DNA from: CAWIVH01 sp963839475
Lineage (GTDB): Bacteria; Acidobacteriota; UBA6911
NCBI GenBank assembly: GCA_963839475.1
Contig: CAWIVH010000020.1
Coordinates: 558,001-622,000, forward strand
Direction: 5' to 3'
DNA: 64,000 bases
Shown: in pieces, positions 1 to 9,249 of the stretch
How the letters are laid out: each line of letters begins with the position of its first letter
Position numbering within the stretch: position 1 is the first letter of the stretch
Program-made: the position numbers and the translations under genes
Notes under the pieces: model-generated
The model's input: only the letters and a program-made list of their open reading frames with translations
What the model was told of the DNA's origin: nothing
Database searches by the model: none

Positions 1-76
1 AAAGGCTTTATTTATATATCTTTGCGGTCTTCGCGCCTTCGTGTTTCAATCTCTCGAGCGTTCCACGTTTCCGGAC
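1..76. repeat. Dispersed repeat, copy 1
   Basis: About 76 bp that recur with three mismatches at 9174-9249. The shared core includes CTTTGCGGTCTTCGCGCC. The copy starts at the window edge, so the full repeat may be longer. No coding content is apparent. Confidence 0.75.
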
Positions 77-632
77 AGCCCCGCAGCACCTGGGCTCGTC
101 TGATCCGCAAGATTTTCGAGCCCACCCCTTGACTTGCTAGGCCCTGCGGCGCCACTATGCGCATCCTTTCCTCTATTACGGTTCCCCGCATCGTCGACCG
201 CATCCTGGGCCATCGCCAGAGCCATCGCTGCAGGACGGCAGATCCTTTCGAAACCGGCGCTCCTCCCCTGCGCCAGCCCCACACTCTCCGGTAGGTTGGC
301 ATCGACAATTCGGGCGCCGGCCCATAGGCCGTCCAGTCGAGCTCTGCCCAGGCTCCTTGGCGTCCGGCTCCCCTGGCACACGGGGCAGGCAGCGTTTTAC
401 CGGGCTCTCTGCCGCGGAAAAACCGGATTCTCTGCCCCGCAAGCCGCTGCCTGCCCCGTGTCTCCCGCCCGGGTTTCCTCCTGCGCCCCCTTTCTCACTC
501 TCTTTCCTCTTGCCCTCAACGATAGAAATGCTCATAGGATCGATAGGATGGGCCATGTCGCCGAGGAATGCTCCGTGTTTCCGGAATGCCATAAATGCAG
601 GGTGCTAAGGAGGTGCGGCATCTCTTTCGCTC

Positions 633-662
633 TTGACGTAGTACGTCCAACGTCAATATAAT
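633..662 (+). promoter_or_regulatory. Promoter and operator of the first higBA locus
   Basis: A -35 box TTGACG (633-638) and a perfect -10 box TATAAT (657-662) are separated by 18 bp. An inverted repeat TTGACGT (633-639) / ACGTCAA (650-656) overlaps the promoter and is a plausible operator for the HigA antitoxin. The GTG start of higB lies only 8 bp after the -10 box, so the transcript would have little or no leader. Confidence 0.7.
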
Positions 663-669
663 ACGTCAC

Positions 670-948
670 GTGATTAGATCGTTTCGATCCAGAGATGCGG
701 AACTGATTTTTCAAGGCCAGTATTCCAAGCGATTCAATCGACTTGCTTCTGTTATTGAGCGAAAACTCGTTCAAATTCACGCCTCTCATTTGCTCTCTGA
801 TCTTGCTCTTTTCGCCGGTAATCGCCTGGAAGCCCTCAAAGGCGACCGCGCAGGACAGCACAGCATCCGGGTCAACGATCAATATCGAATCTGCTTCGTC
901 TGGCGGGACGGCGATGCATTCGAGGTGGATATCACCAATTATCATTAG
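670..948 (+). CDS. higB: HigB/RelE-family toxin
   Basis: 92 residues beginning MIRSFRSRDAE and containing the HigB signature stretch LEALKGDRAGQHSIRVN, followed by a QYRICFVW strand. HigB toxins are RelE-fold ribosome-dependent mRNA endonucleases; the length is normal for the family. The start is GTG at 670, chosen because the conserved N-terminus begins there, although it sits almost on the predicted transcription start. The antitoxin gene follows after 9 bp, the usual inverted toxin-first order of higBA. A second, homologous locus is at 14165-14747. Confidence 0.9.
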   Translation: MIRSFRSRDAELIFQGQYSKRFNRLASVIERKLVQIHASHLLSDLALFAGNRLEALKGDRAGQHSIRVNDQYRICFVWRDGDAFEVDITNYH

Positions 949-957
949 GAGGAGGAT

Positions 958-1266
958 ATGACGAAGGCGATGAAACTGCGGCCCCCGGTGCACCCCGGTA
1001 CGGTCCTCAAGTTGGATCTGCTGGAACCGCTGAACTTGAGTATCAATCGGCTGGCGAAAGAACTCCGGGTTCCGGCCAACCGACTGAGTCAGATTGTTCG
1101 AGGCAAACGCGGAATCACTGCCGACACTTCTTTGCGTTTGGCGCGTTATTTTGGGTTTTCACCTGAGTACTGGCTCAATATGCAAGCTCACTATGATCTT
1201 GAGATCATTCGCCGCCAGTCAATCGCGAAGATCGAAAGAGAGATCAAACCGCGCGTAGCCGCTTAA
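958..1266 (+). CDS. higA: HigA-family HTH antitoxin
   Basis: 102 residues of the VapI/HigA family. After MTKAMKLRPPVHPGTVLK comes an XRE-type helix-turn-helix (residues about 25-75, LSINRLAKELRVPANRLSQ) and the typical tail with YFGFSPEYWLNMQ. It should neutralise the upstream toxin and repress the promoter at 633-662 through the inverted repeat there. A strong AGGAGGAGG ribosome site lies directly before the ATG at 958. Compared with the second copy (14165-14455) the HTH and tail are clearly homologous. Confidence 0.92.
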   Translation: MTKAMKLRPPVHPGTVLKLDLLEPLNLSINRLAKELRVPANRLSQIVRGKRGITADTSLRLARYFGFSPEYWLNMQAHYDLEIIRRQSIAKIEREIKPRVAA

Positions 1267-1787
1267 GCGCCTTCTGGCGCAGAAAACTTGTTTCGCCGAC
1301 GCAAACAAATCCGTTAACGCCTATAACCCTGGGGAGGCCAGTCCCTTGCGGCCTTCATTGGTAGGAATCCCAGCTGGAATCGGCGGTCTAGATTCAGAGA
1401 GTTTCAGTTCGCGGGCGAAAGGTCCTGATGTGGGAAACTACAACCTACCCTCCCATAACATTCGAGAAAACCAGCGCAGCCCCTGCCCCAAGTCTTCAGG
1501 AGCACGCAACGATCCTTGCACCCTTGATGTTTGACCAGAGTTGGTCTTTCTTCCAAAACTCAAAAGACGGGTAAAGACGCTCTCAATCCGGGGGGTAGTA
1601 CGGTGGTTGATACTGACGGGACCCGCGTTCAGAGCGGTTACGAAATGGTGCACCCGGCACGACTCGAACGGGCGACCTGCGGATTTGAAGTCCCGCCAAG
1701 CCCCTTTTTTAGCAAGTTGCTGAGCATGCAAACAATCGACTGAAAGCCGCATAGATACTGGAGGAGAAAAGGATCTTGGAAAATGGG
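1267..1787. other. Intergenic stretch without a recognisable gene
   Basis: About 520 bp between higA and the RAYT remnant. Apart from the tRNA-like fragment at 1646-1695 I see no supported coding region; the short open frames lack ribosome sites and recognisable domains. Confidence 0.5.
1646..1695 (-). pseudogene. tRNA 3'-half-like fragment
   Basis: Read on the minus strand, this matches the 3' half of a bacterial tRNA: an anticodon-loop-like CTTCAAA, a GTTCGAGTC T-loop and a GGGTGCACCA acceptor end including CCA. The T-stem and acceptor resemble tRNA-Arg types. The sequence upstream does not supply a D-arm or the 5' acceptor strand, so no complete tRNA folds. It is probably an attachment-site scar from an earlier integration, like the selC half at 15497. 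Confidence 0.5.
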
Positions 1788-1887
1788 AAAAAATGGGGAC
1801 GCAACTCTATTATGAAGTTCCCGCCTTTCCCTTCTTGGGACGGCCGACGGATCTCGGATGCAGCCGCCGGCCAACGAGAGATTCCAT
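1788..1887 (-). pseudogene. Remnant of a RAYT transposase 3' end
   Basis: The minus strand encodes about 25 residues (MESLVGRRLHPRSVGRPKKG...) ending in a stop at 1810. They match the C-terminus of the transposase at 13430-14077 almost exactly, followed by the same terminal motif AATGGGGACGCAA. The rest of the gene is missing. Confidence 0.8.
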
Positions 1888-1907
1888 AGCCCAAGTGATC
1901 AGATCGC

Positions 1908-3389
1908 CTATTTGGGCGCGGCGTTGCATCCCACGATGGCACCTGAATTGCCAGTCATGTTGATCGGGGCGTAATCCGTGTACTGCTGTCCGATGGGTCC
2001 GGGGGGACAGTGGAGAGCCACCCCTCTGTTGTTGTTGATATGGATGGCCTCTCCGCCTGCTTCCATAAAGGTAAGGTCCTCCAACCAGATCCCGTCCCCC
2101 TGATTTCCTTCAACCCAAGAATTCGAAATACTGAGCGTCGAGGTGCTTCGCGCTGCGATGCCCCACCCATTGTTATAGGAGATGTGAGAGCCTTGAACAT
2201 TCAGAGCCCCGGCGATTGCAAAGATGCCCCTTCCGTTGTGGCTTATCTCGCTGTCGTTGATATGGGCGATGCCGCCTGGTCTGACATCTATTCCGGCTTC
2301 CCCGTTTTCGAGGATCTTTGTGCCAGAGCGGGTGTCAAGGATGCCGCCGGTATCGACCCAGATTCCTCCACCGGCGTTCCCGCTAATGGTTGTGCTAAAC
2401 AAACTGACGGAACCCTTCGCATAAATGCCGGGGCCAGAACCATTTTCTATGATTGCGCCATCCGCATAGGCTGACCCGCCGAGGCCAACCCCGAGGCCCG
2501 GTCCCGAGAAACCTCTTATGACCGTTCCCATAATATCTATCGAGCCTCCGTTGGAGACCGAAACTCCACCAGCAGTGCAACTGGAAGTCCCGCTCAGTGT
2601 CCCGCCGTTTATATAAAGATAAGCACCAGCCTGCACCTCGACATCGCCGCAATTGGTGATTGTGGGATTGATCAGGAGGCCGCTGGCGGAACTGCTGAGG
2701 GCAACGCTAATCCTATCTGGTTGGTCAATCCGAAGATTCTCGGCCCTAAAACTCGCACCTTCGGCAGCAGTCAATCCGCGTGCGATCCTCAGGTTCTCGA
2801 TTCGGATTCCTTGCGCCCCGAGACTGAGACTGAGATTGTTGAAGCCGGCGCCGTCGGGAGAGTTGTCAGCCCGACGCAAGGTGATGTTGCTCCACTCGAT
2901 GTTCACGTTCTCGTTGCAGAAGCCAATGATATTGATCGTGGTTCTGGCCACTCGGGTCCCTGCGTTCCCAAGCGTATTCCCAACGCTACCTCCCGCATTA
3001 CAGTCGACGGTGAGGTTCACGGGCTTGTCAAATCCAGCACCCGGCGGTCCTGCCGCGCCGATGGTGATGTAAGCGGTGCCAGAAACTTTCTTCGAGTTTG
3101 TCACTGTGAGGAGGTATGAACCAGTTGGCGGATTGGGTGGTAACGAAGCAACGACCGAGGTGTCGCTGACGGAGAGTATAGAGGTCAGTGGCACATCGCC
3201 GAAAAGAACGGTTGGTGGGGTGCCAGAGGGTTTGAAGTTCCGTCCGCTGATGGCTATCTGCGACGGATCGCCATGATAGTTGACCACCACAGCGAGGATC
3301 ACGGGTGCCGAGCCACCCTGCGCTACCAGTGCATTGGGCAATATCACCAACAGCAACGGGACTAAGGCGAGATAAGATCGTTTTTTCAT
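1908..3389 (-). CDS. Secreted IPT/TIG and right-handed beta-helix protein
   Basis: About 493 residues from the ATG at 3389, which has AGGAGG five bases upstream; an open frame extends to 3563 but lacks signals. The N-terminus MKKRSYLALVPLLLVILPN is a signal peptide ending near ALVAQG. Residues about 28-115 look like an IPT/TIG immunoglobulin-like domain (ISGRNFKPSG, VLFGDVPLTS). A GAAGPPGAG linker leads into about 350 residues of parallel beta-helix repeats with many N-G-G and I-x-I turns (for example ISGNAGGGIWVDTGGI). Such proteins bind or cleave polysaccharide, but no catalytic residues can be assigned. It is probably exported or cell-surface, and no operon partner is visible. Confidence 0.8.
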   Translation of the reverse strand: MKKRSYLALVPLLLVILPNALVAQGGSAPVILAVVVNYHGDPSQIAISGRNFKPSGTPPTVLFGDVPLTSILSVSDTSVVASLPPNPPTGSYLLTVTNSKKVSGTAYITIGAAGPPGAGFDKPVNLTVDCNAGGSVGNTLGNAGTRVARTTINIIGFCNENVNIEWSNITLRRADNSPDGAGFNNLSLSLGAQGIRIENLRIARGLTAAEGASFRAENLRIDQPDRISVALSSSASGLLINPTITNCGDVEVQAGAYLYINGGTLSGTSSCTAGGVSVSNGGSIDIMGTVIRGFSGPGLGVGLGGSAYADGAIIENGSGPGIYAKGSVSLFSTTISGNAGGGIWVDTGGILDTRSGTKILENGEAGIDVRPGGIAHINDSEISHNGRGIFAIAGALNVQGSHISYNNGWGIAARSTSTLSISNSWVEGNQGDGIWLEDLTFMEAGGEAIHINNNRGVALHCPPGPIGQQYTDYAPINMTGNSGAIVGCNAAPK

Positions 3390-3726
3390 CATCTCCTCCT
3401 TGAAATTCCTAATTGATATGTTTCGGTGCTGTTTCCTATTTCCATGCCAGTGTAGGGGACCTAATGAGGAACGCTCACTTGACCAAGATGTCGCTGCTGC
3501 GTGATCTTGAACTGAAGCCAGGCTGTCGTGGTACGGTTTGACTATAGGCTTGCCAGACGACAAGCGTCAATCCTCATAAGCATTTCAATCCGGGAAGGCA
3601 AGAGGATGGGGAATGAGAAGGGGGGTGGTCGCAGGAAAACCGGTCGTAAGGCACCGGGTAGGCAGCGCATTACCCAGCCAGAAAAGTGACTTCTTCAGGC
3701 CAGGGAGCCGGGTAGAGCAGTGCCTG

Positions 3727-4500
3727 AAAAATGGGGACGCAACCCAATATATCTTGATCGCCACTGGGCTCGTCCTTGAGAGGGCATAGTGCCGAGAATC
3801 GCGAAAACCGTAATACGCGGGATTGCGCATCACGTCACGCAACGAGGCAATCGACGTGAGGACATATTTTTTGAAGGTGCAGATCGGCAGCGCTATCTGC
3901 AATTACTGTTGGAGTATTCCACCCAGCATGGGCCGAAGATACTGGCATACTGCCTGATGACGAACCACGTTCATCGGGTGTGTATACCTGAGAAGGCACC
4001 AATGTTCGGCATGGTATTCAGGCCGTTGGACCTGCGCTACAAGCAGCATATCAACTTCAAGCTAGGGATGACGGGGAGATTGTGGCAAGGGCAGCCGTTT
4101 TCATGCGCTCTGGACGATGAGCATCTGATAGCGGCAGTGAGGTACGTAGAGAGGAATCCAGTGCGGGCACGGATGGTCTGCAAAGCGGAGCAATATCCCT
4201 GGAGTAGCGCCGGGGCACATTGCGGATTTCGGGAAGATCCGATGTCGAGTTCGCTACAAGGATTAGTGCCTGTAAGGACGGAAGACTGGTCGGCATGGCT
4301 GGCTGAGAAGGAAGATGAAGGGATGCTGGCGACGATCCGGCTGCACACGCGGACGGGTCGCCCGGCAGGGGACAAGAGGTTTGTGTCGGCGCTGGAATCG
4401 AGATCGGGGCGTCGGCTGCTGGCCAGATCCATCGGCCGGCCAAGGAAAGAAAAGACCAAGGCCTTGCGAAAAGAAGAATGGGTTGCGTCCCCTATTTTCA
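3727..4500 (+). mobile_element. RAYT element 1 with inverted terminal motifs
   Basis: The motif ATGGGGACGCAACCC (from 3731) and its inverse GGGTTGCGTCCCCTATTTT (from 4480) bracket the transposase gene. The same pair brackets element 2 (13409-14130), and one copy accompanies the remnant at 1788. These are likely recognition sites for the HUH transposase. I see no clear target-site duplication, as expected for single-strand transposition. Confidence 0.75.
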
Positions 4501-4682
4501 ATCGGTGGCATGCCTTTCGCCGATTTCACTCACATCGGAGAGAGACAATGGGATCGACCTTCGTGGCTCGTTGCGCGGGGATAAAACTGGCAAGGGCGGC
4601 AACCGCGACGAGGATAAGCGTTCCACCAGCGATAGTGACCGGGTCCTGCGCACCGACTCCATACAATAGAGATTTGATGTAG
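3789..4682 (+). CDS. REP-associated tyrosine transposase with a read-through C-terminus
   Basis: 297 residues of the Y1/RAYT family (HUH endonuclease). The N-terminus has HHVTQRGNRREDIFFE; the HUH motif is in YCLMTNHVHRVCIPEK, and the tyrosine region is YVERNPVRARM. The metal-binding HVH is kept, but the Leu usually following is Arg here. The homologue at 13430 ends soon after SVGRPKKGK. In this copy no stop occurs before the element's right-hand motif, so about the last 65 residues are read out of the element into the antisense of the permease gene (4526-4682). The tail is therefore chimeric and probably without function. Confidence 0.85.
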   Translation: MPRIAKTVIRGIAHHVTQRGNRREDIFFEGADRQRYLQLLLEYSTQHGPKILAYCLMTNHVHRVCIPEKAPMFGMVFRPLDLRYKQHINFKLGMTGRLWQGQPFSCALDDEHLIAAVRYVERNPVRARMVCKAEQYPWSSAGAHCGFREDPMSSSLQGLVPVRTEDWSAWLAEKEDEGMLATIRLHTRTGRPAGDKRFVSALESRSGRRLLARSIGRPRKEKTKALRKEEWVASPIFNRWHAFRRFHSHRRETMGSTFVARCAGIKLARAATATRISVPPAIVTGSCAPTPYNRDLM

Positions 4683-7057
4683 CGGGTGGCTGCCAGTGCC
4701 GTCGGAATTCCTATTGCCGCGCCGACACCGACCAGCAACGCCGCATCGAGCAAGATAAGTTTCAGCACCGTTGTCCGGCGCGCTCCCAGGGCAACACGGA
4801 TGCCGATTTCTCTTGTCCTGCGCGCCACCGAATAGGACATCACTCCGTAAAGCCCCACGCCTGCGAGAAGCAATGCCAGCATTCCGAAGAATCCCGAGAG
4901 TGTCGCGATGAGTCGGTCTTCGAGAATGTTCTCGTCTATCTGCCGTTGCATCGTCGTCGCATCTGTGACGGGAATCGACGGATCGATTCGGGCGATAAGG
5001 AGTCGCACTGCTTCGACGGTTTGCGGAGCTTCGCGCGTTGTCCGGATGCATACGCTCCGGGAAGACCAGACAGCGCGCCATGTGGGGACGTATACTATAG
5101 GGATCAGGGGGTCGCGCAGATTGAGGTGGCGCGAGTCTTTCACCACGCCGATTACCTCATAGGCTCGCGCGGGATCGTACTTCTCTGAGAGCGAAACGTG
5201 AAGACCGATCGGATTGCGCCCCTTGAAGAACATTCGGGCCATGCTCTCATTGATGATCATATAGCGGGGGCCCGGCGGCTCTGGCGGTTCAATACCGGGG
5301 ACGAGTTCTGTGGGCGGGCCAGGGTAATAAACCGGATTGTCTCCCTCGCGAAAATCGCGGCCGAGCACCAGCGGGATCCCCATCGTCTCGAAGAAACGCA
5401 TTGAAACCGCGTTCATGTCCACATATTTCACATCCAAGGGTTGTCGCTCGTATCCTTCGACCGTGAAATCCCCGTTCCATTCTGATCCGCTCATTGGGGT
5501 GATTGCCGCCAGGCTCGCGGCGCGGACACCGGGAAGTGTCTCCGCCCCTGCGCGCACCCGGTCGTAGAACTCTCGCAACCTTTGGCCCTTGTACCCGTTC
5601 GGGCTTGGATCAACCGAAATCACCAGAGTGTTCTCGGGACGGAATCCCAGGTCGATATCGCGCAGCTTCGCGAGGCTGCGGACAAAAAGCCCCGCCACAA
5701 TAAGAAGCAAAATCGAAAGCGCGACCTGGGAGACAACCAGGGTGTTGCGCAATGTGAGCTTCGAAGAGCCCTCACCTCGCTGCACGTCGTCTTTCAGGGC
5801 CGGTACAAGATCGGGGCGAGTGGACCGCAAAGCCGGCGCGATTCCGAAAAACATGCCGGTCAGCAACGATACTGCTGTCGTGAAGCCAAGGAGCCGAAGG
5901 TCTGGCGTTATCCTGTCTGCTACCTGCGATGCGTCCGACTGGGGAACAAATGTGAGCAGTCCCTGGATTCCCCAAAGGGAAAGCGCCAGCCCTGCGAGGC
6001 CGCCGAGCATCGCGATCAGGATGCTCTCTATAAGCAGTTGGCGCATGAGCCGTCCGCGGGTGGCACCAAGCGCGATCCGCACCGCCATCTCCCGCTGCCG
6101 CGCCGCGCCTCGCGCCAACATCAGGTTTGCGACGTTGGCACAGGCGATCAGCAGCACCAGCCCGACTATGGACATCAGGACGATGAGCGGTTTTTCCAGC
6201 CGCATCCGTACATAGGAGAATCCGCGGGTACACGATTCCAGCCGGATCGGTTCCGCCTCGCTCACGAACTTGGCATCCCGTGTCGTACGCTTTTCTGATT
6301 CCGCCTGGTCCCGGAGAACTGCAAACAGTTCTGATTCACCCTGATGGATATTCGCACCCGGCTTGATCCTACCGAACACCTGGAGCCACCACCAATGCCG
6401 ATTGTTCCATCGTGTGAAAGGTTCTCCGGAAATCTCGCCGAACATGAGCATAGGTATATAGAGATTCGGAGATCCCGTAGCGTCGAGTCCACGGAATCCG
6501 GCGCCCGACACACCGACGATGGTGAACGGGTACCCGTTGAGCCTGAGTTTCCGACCCACGATCCGAGGATCGGAGCCGAAGCGGGCCTGCCAATAGTCGT
6601 GGCTCAGGACCACGTAGGGGGACGCGCTCGGAACCCGATCGTCTTCGGGATTGAGGACACGGCCGACCCTGGGCTCAATACCGAGCACGGCAAAGTAATT
6701 GCCCGATACTACTGCGGTGTGCGCAATTTCCGGGGGTGAGGCAGCGTCCCCGTCCCCCAACTGCATGCCGACTCTCCGTGTACCCCCGGTACAGGCGGCC
6801 AATGTGATACTGGAATTGTGATCGCGGAATGCCACATAATCAGGATAATTCCACGACCCCCGATTCTTACCTGCTATCACCCGATACAAATCCTGAGGCG
6901 ACTTCACGGGGAGTCTTCTGAGCAGCAGGGAGTCGATGATCGAGAAGATGGCAGTGTTGGCGCCGATTCCGAGGGCGAGCGAGAGAACCGCGATCGCTGA
7001 CGCCCCGGGTGTTTTTAGAATCATGCGCAGCGAATAGCGAATATCTCCCCAGTTCAT
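4526..7057 (-). CDS. ADOP-type ABC transporter permease (MacB/FtsX duplicated)
   Basis: 843 residues. After MNWGDIRYSLRMILKTPG comes a first membrane helix (residues about 20-48), a MacB-like periplasmic domain, then FtsX block 1 with three helices (around LMSIVGLVLLIACANVANLM and RQREMAVRIALGATRGRLM). A second periplasmic domain and FtsX block 2 (RTREIGIRVALGARRTTVLK) end the protein. This duplicated layout without a nearby ATPase gene is the acidobacterial duplicated orphan permease type; the transported substrate is unknown. The gene is complete. Its 3' end overlaps the read-through tail of the RAYT gene on the other strand. Confidence 0.92.
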   Translation of the reverse strand: MNWGDIRYSLRMILKTPGASAIAVLSLALGIGANTAIFSIIDSLLLRRLPVKSPQDLYRVIAGKNRGSWNYPDYVAFRDHNSSITLAACTGGTRRVGMQLGDGDAASPPEIAHTAVVSGNYFAVLGIEPRVGRVLNPEDDRVPSASPYVVLSHDYWQARFGSDPRIVGRKLRLNGYPFTIVGVSGAGFRGLDATGSPNLYIPMLMFGEISGEPFTRWNNRHWWWLQVFGRIKPGANIHQGESELFAVLRDQAESEKRTTRDAKFVSEAEPIRLESCTRGFSYVRMRLEKPLIVLMSIVGLVLLIACANVANLMLARGAARQREMAVRIALGATRGRLMRQLLIESILIAMLGGLAGLALSLWGIQGLLTFVPQSDASQVADRITPDLRLLGFTTAVSLLTGMFFGIAPALRSTRPDLVPALKDDVQRGEGSSKLTLRNTLVVSQVALSILLLIVAGLFVRSLAKLRDIDLGFRPENTLVISVDPSPNGYKGQRLREFYDRVRAGAETLPGVRAASLAAITPMSGSEWNGDFTVEGYERQPLDVKYVDMNAVSMRFFETMGIPLVLGRDFREGDNPVYYPGPPTELVPGIEPPEPPGPRYMIINESMARMFFKGRNPIGLHVSLSEKYDPARAYEVIGVVKDSRHLNLRDPLIPIVYVPTWRAVWSSRSVCIRTTREAPQTVEAVRLLIARIDPSIPVTDATTMQRQIDENILEDRLIATLSGFFGMLALLLAGVGLYGVMSYSVARRTREIGIRVALGARRTTVLKLILLDAALLVGVGAAIGIPTALAATRYIKSLLYGVGAQDPVTIAGGTLILVAVAALASFIPAQRATKVDPIVSLRCE

Positions 7058-7110
7058 AGCTCCCCCAATGCGTTTGTTCAGTTATACGTTGGGCGAGGTC
7101 GATTCGTTGG

Positions 7111-7135
7111 AAAAAAGGGGGACGTCCCCTTTTTT
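7111..7135. repeat. Perfect 10-bp hairpin between divergent genes
   Basis: AAAAAAGGGG and CCCCTTTTTT flank the five-base loop GACGT. It lies 54 bp upstream of the permease start and 81 bp upstream of the GH172 start, so a terminator role is unlikely unless for read-in transcription. The G/C-run plus A/T-run design resembles the RAYT end motifs, suggesting a palindromic REP-like unit. Confidence 0.6.
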
Positions 7136-7215
7136 GACAGGTCGATTGAACATGGCGAATCCTGATAAGCTGACCTAAAATTCAAGCACACGATTTTTGT
7201 CATTGAGGAGGATCC

Positions 7216-8394
7216 ATGCACCGCACATTTTGCAGCTTCCTGGTCGCACTCATGGTATTGCCGGCTTGTCTGGCGCAACAGTTGTATGATCTGCCCCAAG
7301 GTTTGGAAACCCGGTGGATTTCGTTTGAAAACAGCACTGGCGGGAAGGGAAATGGTGGCAAAACCAATCAGGGGCGCAAAGGCGCGCCTGCCCGCGTGAT
7401 CAGATCGGGAGAAACGGTAACCCTGGCAAATATTGAGGGCCCGGGAACCATCCGACGCATCTGGTGCACAGTGCGCGGCGTTCCCGAATCATTGCGCGGA
7501 TTGGTGATTCGCATGTACTGGGATGGTCAGGACCGTCCCTCCGTGGAAGCTCCGCTTCAGGATTTCTTCGGCACCCCTTTCGCCCGGCAGGTGCGATTCG
7601 AATCGAGTCTTTTCTCGAATCCGGAGGGGCGCTCCTTCAATTGTTTTATTCCTATGCCTTTCAAACGACAGGCCCGTGTGGTGATCGAGAACCAGTCGCC
7701 CGTGGATGCCGGGGAGTTTTTTTATGACATTGATTGCACCATCGGCGACCAACTGCCGGACAATCTGGCTTATTTCCACGCCCGCTTCAGTCGTGAGAAT
7801 CCAACGACCCCCAAAAAGGACTTCGAAGTTCTGCCCTTGATTGGCGGTCGCGGGCGTTACCTGGGCTGCAATGTCGGCATCCGCTCAACCGGCGTCTATG
7901 GAGAGCCGTTCTGGTTTGGAGAAGGTGAGTTGAAGATATTTCTGGACGGCGACAAGGAATTTCCCACGCTCGTGGGCACCGGCACGGAAGACCTTGTGGG
8001 TTCCGCATGGGGCTTGGGCCGCTTCGATCACCTTTATCAGGGCTGCCTGCTGAGCGAAAAGGATCATGGCGTGTGGGGGTTTTACCGTTATCACATCCCG
8101 GACCCGGTCTATTTCCATAGTTCAATTCGGGTGGTTCTGCAACAGATGGCAGGCGGCATGACCGGGCAATTAAGCCGTTTGGATCCGGCCAACTATCCGG
8201 AATTGGTTTCCACGCACAAGGTGTTCGATCCCGGCAGTGCTCCGGCCGAACCGGCGCCCGGCAGGTGGGAAAACTTCGAGGCGCCGCAGGACGTCTGCGC
8301 AACCGCTTACTGGTATCAACTTCTTCCTTCCCCTGATCTGGGTCCCATACCCCCCTTTGCCGATAGGATGAAGGACCTCGCCATGAAGAAATAG
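7216..8394 (+). CDS. Secreted DUF2961 / glycoside hydrolase family 172 protein
   Basis: 392 residues with a signal peptide (MHRTFCSFLVALMVLPACLA, cleavage near LAQQ). The mature protein has the DUF2961 hallmarks: EGPGTIRRIWCTVRG, the RMYWDGQDRPSVEAPLQDFF strand, and VGTGTEDLVGSAWG (usually GTGTEDYFGSAWG). DUF2961 was reclassified as GH172, whose studied members are difructose-anhydride and arabinofuranose-active enzymes. The substrate here cannot be named. GAGG precedes the ATG at 7216. It is shorter than some homologues but looks complete. Confidence 0.88.
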   Translation: MHRTFCSFLVALMVLPACLAQQLYDLPQGLETRWISFENSTGGKGNGGKTNQGRKGAPARVIRSGETVTLANIEGPGTIRRIWCTVRGVPESLRGLVIRMYWDGQDRPSVEAPLQDFFGTPFARQVRFESSLFSNPEGRSFNCFIPMPFKRQARVVIENQSPVDAGEFFYDIDCTIGDQLPDNLAYFHARFSRENPTTPKKDFEVLPLIGGRGRYLGCNVGIRSTGVYGEPFWFGEGELKIFLDGDKEFPTLVGTGTEDLVGSAWGLGRFDHLYQGCLLSEKDHGVWGFYRYHIPDPVYFHSSIRVVLQQMAGGMTGQLSRLDPANYPELVSTHKVFDPGSAPAEPAPGRWENFEAPQDVCATAYWYQLLPSPDLGPIPPFADRMKDLAMKK

Positions 8395-8553
8395 GATCGG
8401 ATTATCGGTGGAGACAATTTGCCAAGCCAATTCTTGGCATCCGAAGCCCTTGCCGGATGTGGCGCCCGTATCCTGGTATCGTATCGTCGCCATGGTTGAT
8501 GAGCCGGCCATAGCCTCGACTTCAAAGGCCTGTCTGGATAATGTAATCAGAAA

Positions 8554-8600
8554 TCAGCGGAAGTTTTCGATCAGCATCAGGTCGGAGCCTGAGAGGTCCA
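8554..8600 (-). pseudogene. Tiny remnant of a PD40-protein C-terminus
   Basis: The minus strand ends SGSDLMLIENFR-stop, nearly identical in DNA and protein to the end of the regulator at 31893-34022 (SGSDLMLVENFR-stop). Nothing of the remaining gene is recognisable upstream, so this looks like a recombination scar. Confidence 0.45.
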
Positions 8601-9173
8601 AGTCCAAGTTTATGATGGCTTGGCGGCTTAAGTTAGCGCCTATCATTTTCCGGTTCTGTATCACACGCCAAGATCCAGCGTCAACGGGCGTGGAGTACAT
8701 ATCCACGTAAACGGTCGCCAGCCGACCATTGGGAGGAGAATTGGTGGCGATTGCGCGATTCTTGTTTTCAATGGAATGAGGCACCGAAGTCTAATGTCTG
8801 ATTCTGATCGTCAGGAGATTCTAGCCGATTTGCAGTACAGCACTTATCAAATAAGCCTTTGGGCATAAATTTGTGGGTGAAAAAGATGGTTCAATCGACC
8901 CAACTTTCAGGCACTTTATCCGCATAAAGAACTCCCCCAATAGCTTGCCAATTCCGCTCCTTCAGCGCCTGCACGATGCCGAGCGCCTCTCGGAAACCTT
9001 CATGCTCAATCTCTTGTCCTGGGTGCATCCCGGATTCTCAGTGTTTGCCGGAGAGTGCCTGCCACGCCCACGTGGTTTATTGAGAATAGAAACTTGGACT
9101 AGCGTGCGGCGGGAGTCATCCACCTGCGGCAAATACAGCAAAACCAATCAAACCGCTAAGTCATGAAGTCCGC

Positions 9174-9249
9174 AAAGGTTTTATTTATATATCTTTGCGG
9201 TCTTCGCGCCTTCGTGTTTCAATCTCTAGAGCGTTCCAAGTTTCCGGAG
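9174..9249. repeat. Dispersed repeat, copy 2
   Basis: Second copy of the repeat at 1-76, with three substitutions. The two are in direct orientation 9.17 kb apart and enclose the first higBA locus through the GH172 gene. Confidence 0.75.

Noticed and set aside
134..661. Overlapping open frames on both strands at the left edge
   Set aside because: No ribosome sites, no recognisable domains, arginine/proline/alanine-rich shadow composition typical of GC-rich DNA.
5582..6298. 238-residue plus-strand frame inside the permease gene
   Set aside because: Antisense to a strongly conserved ADOP coding sequence; no domain of its own.
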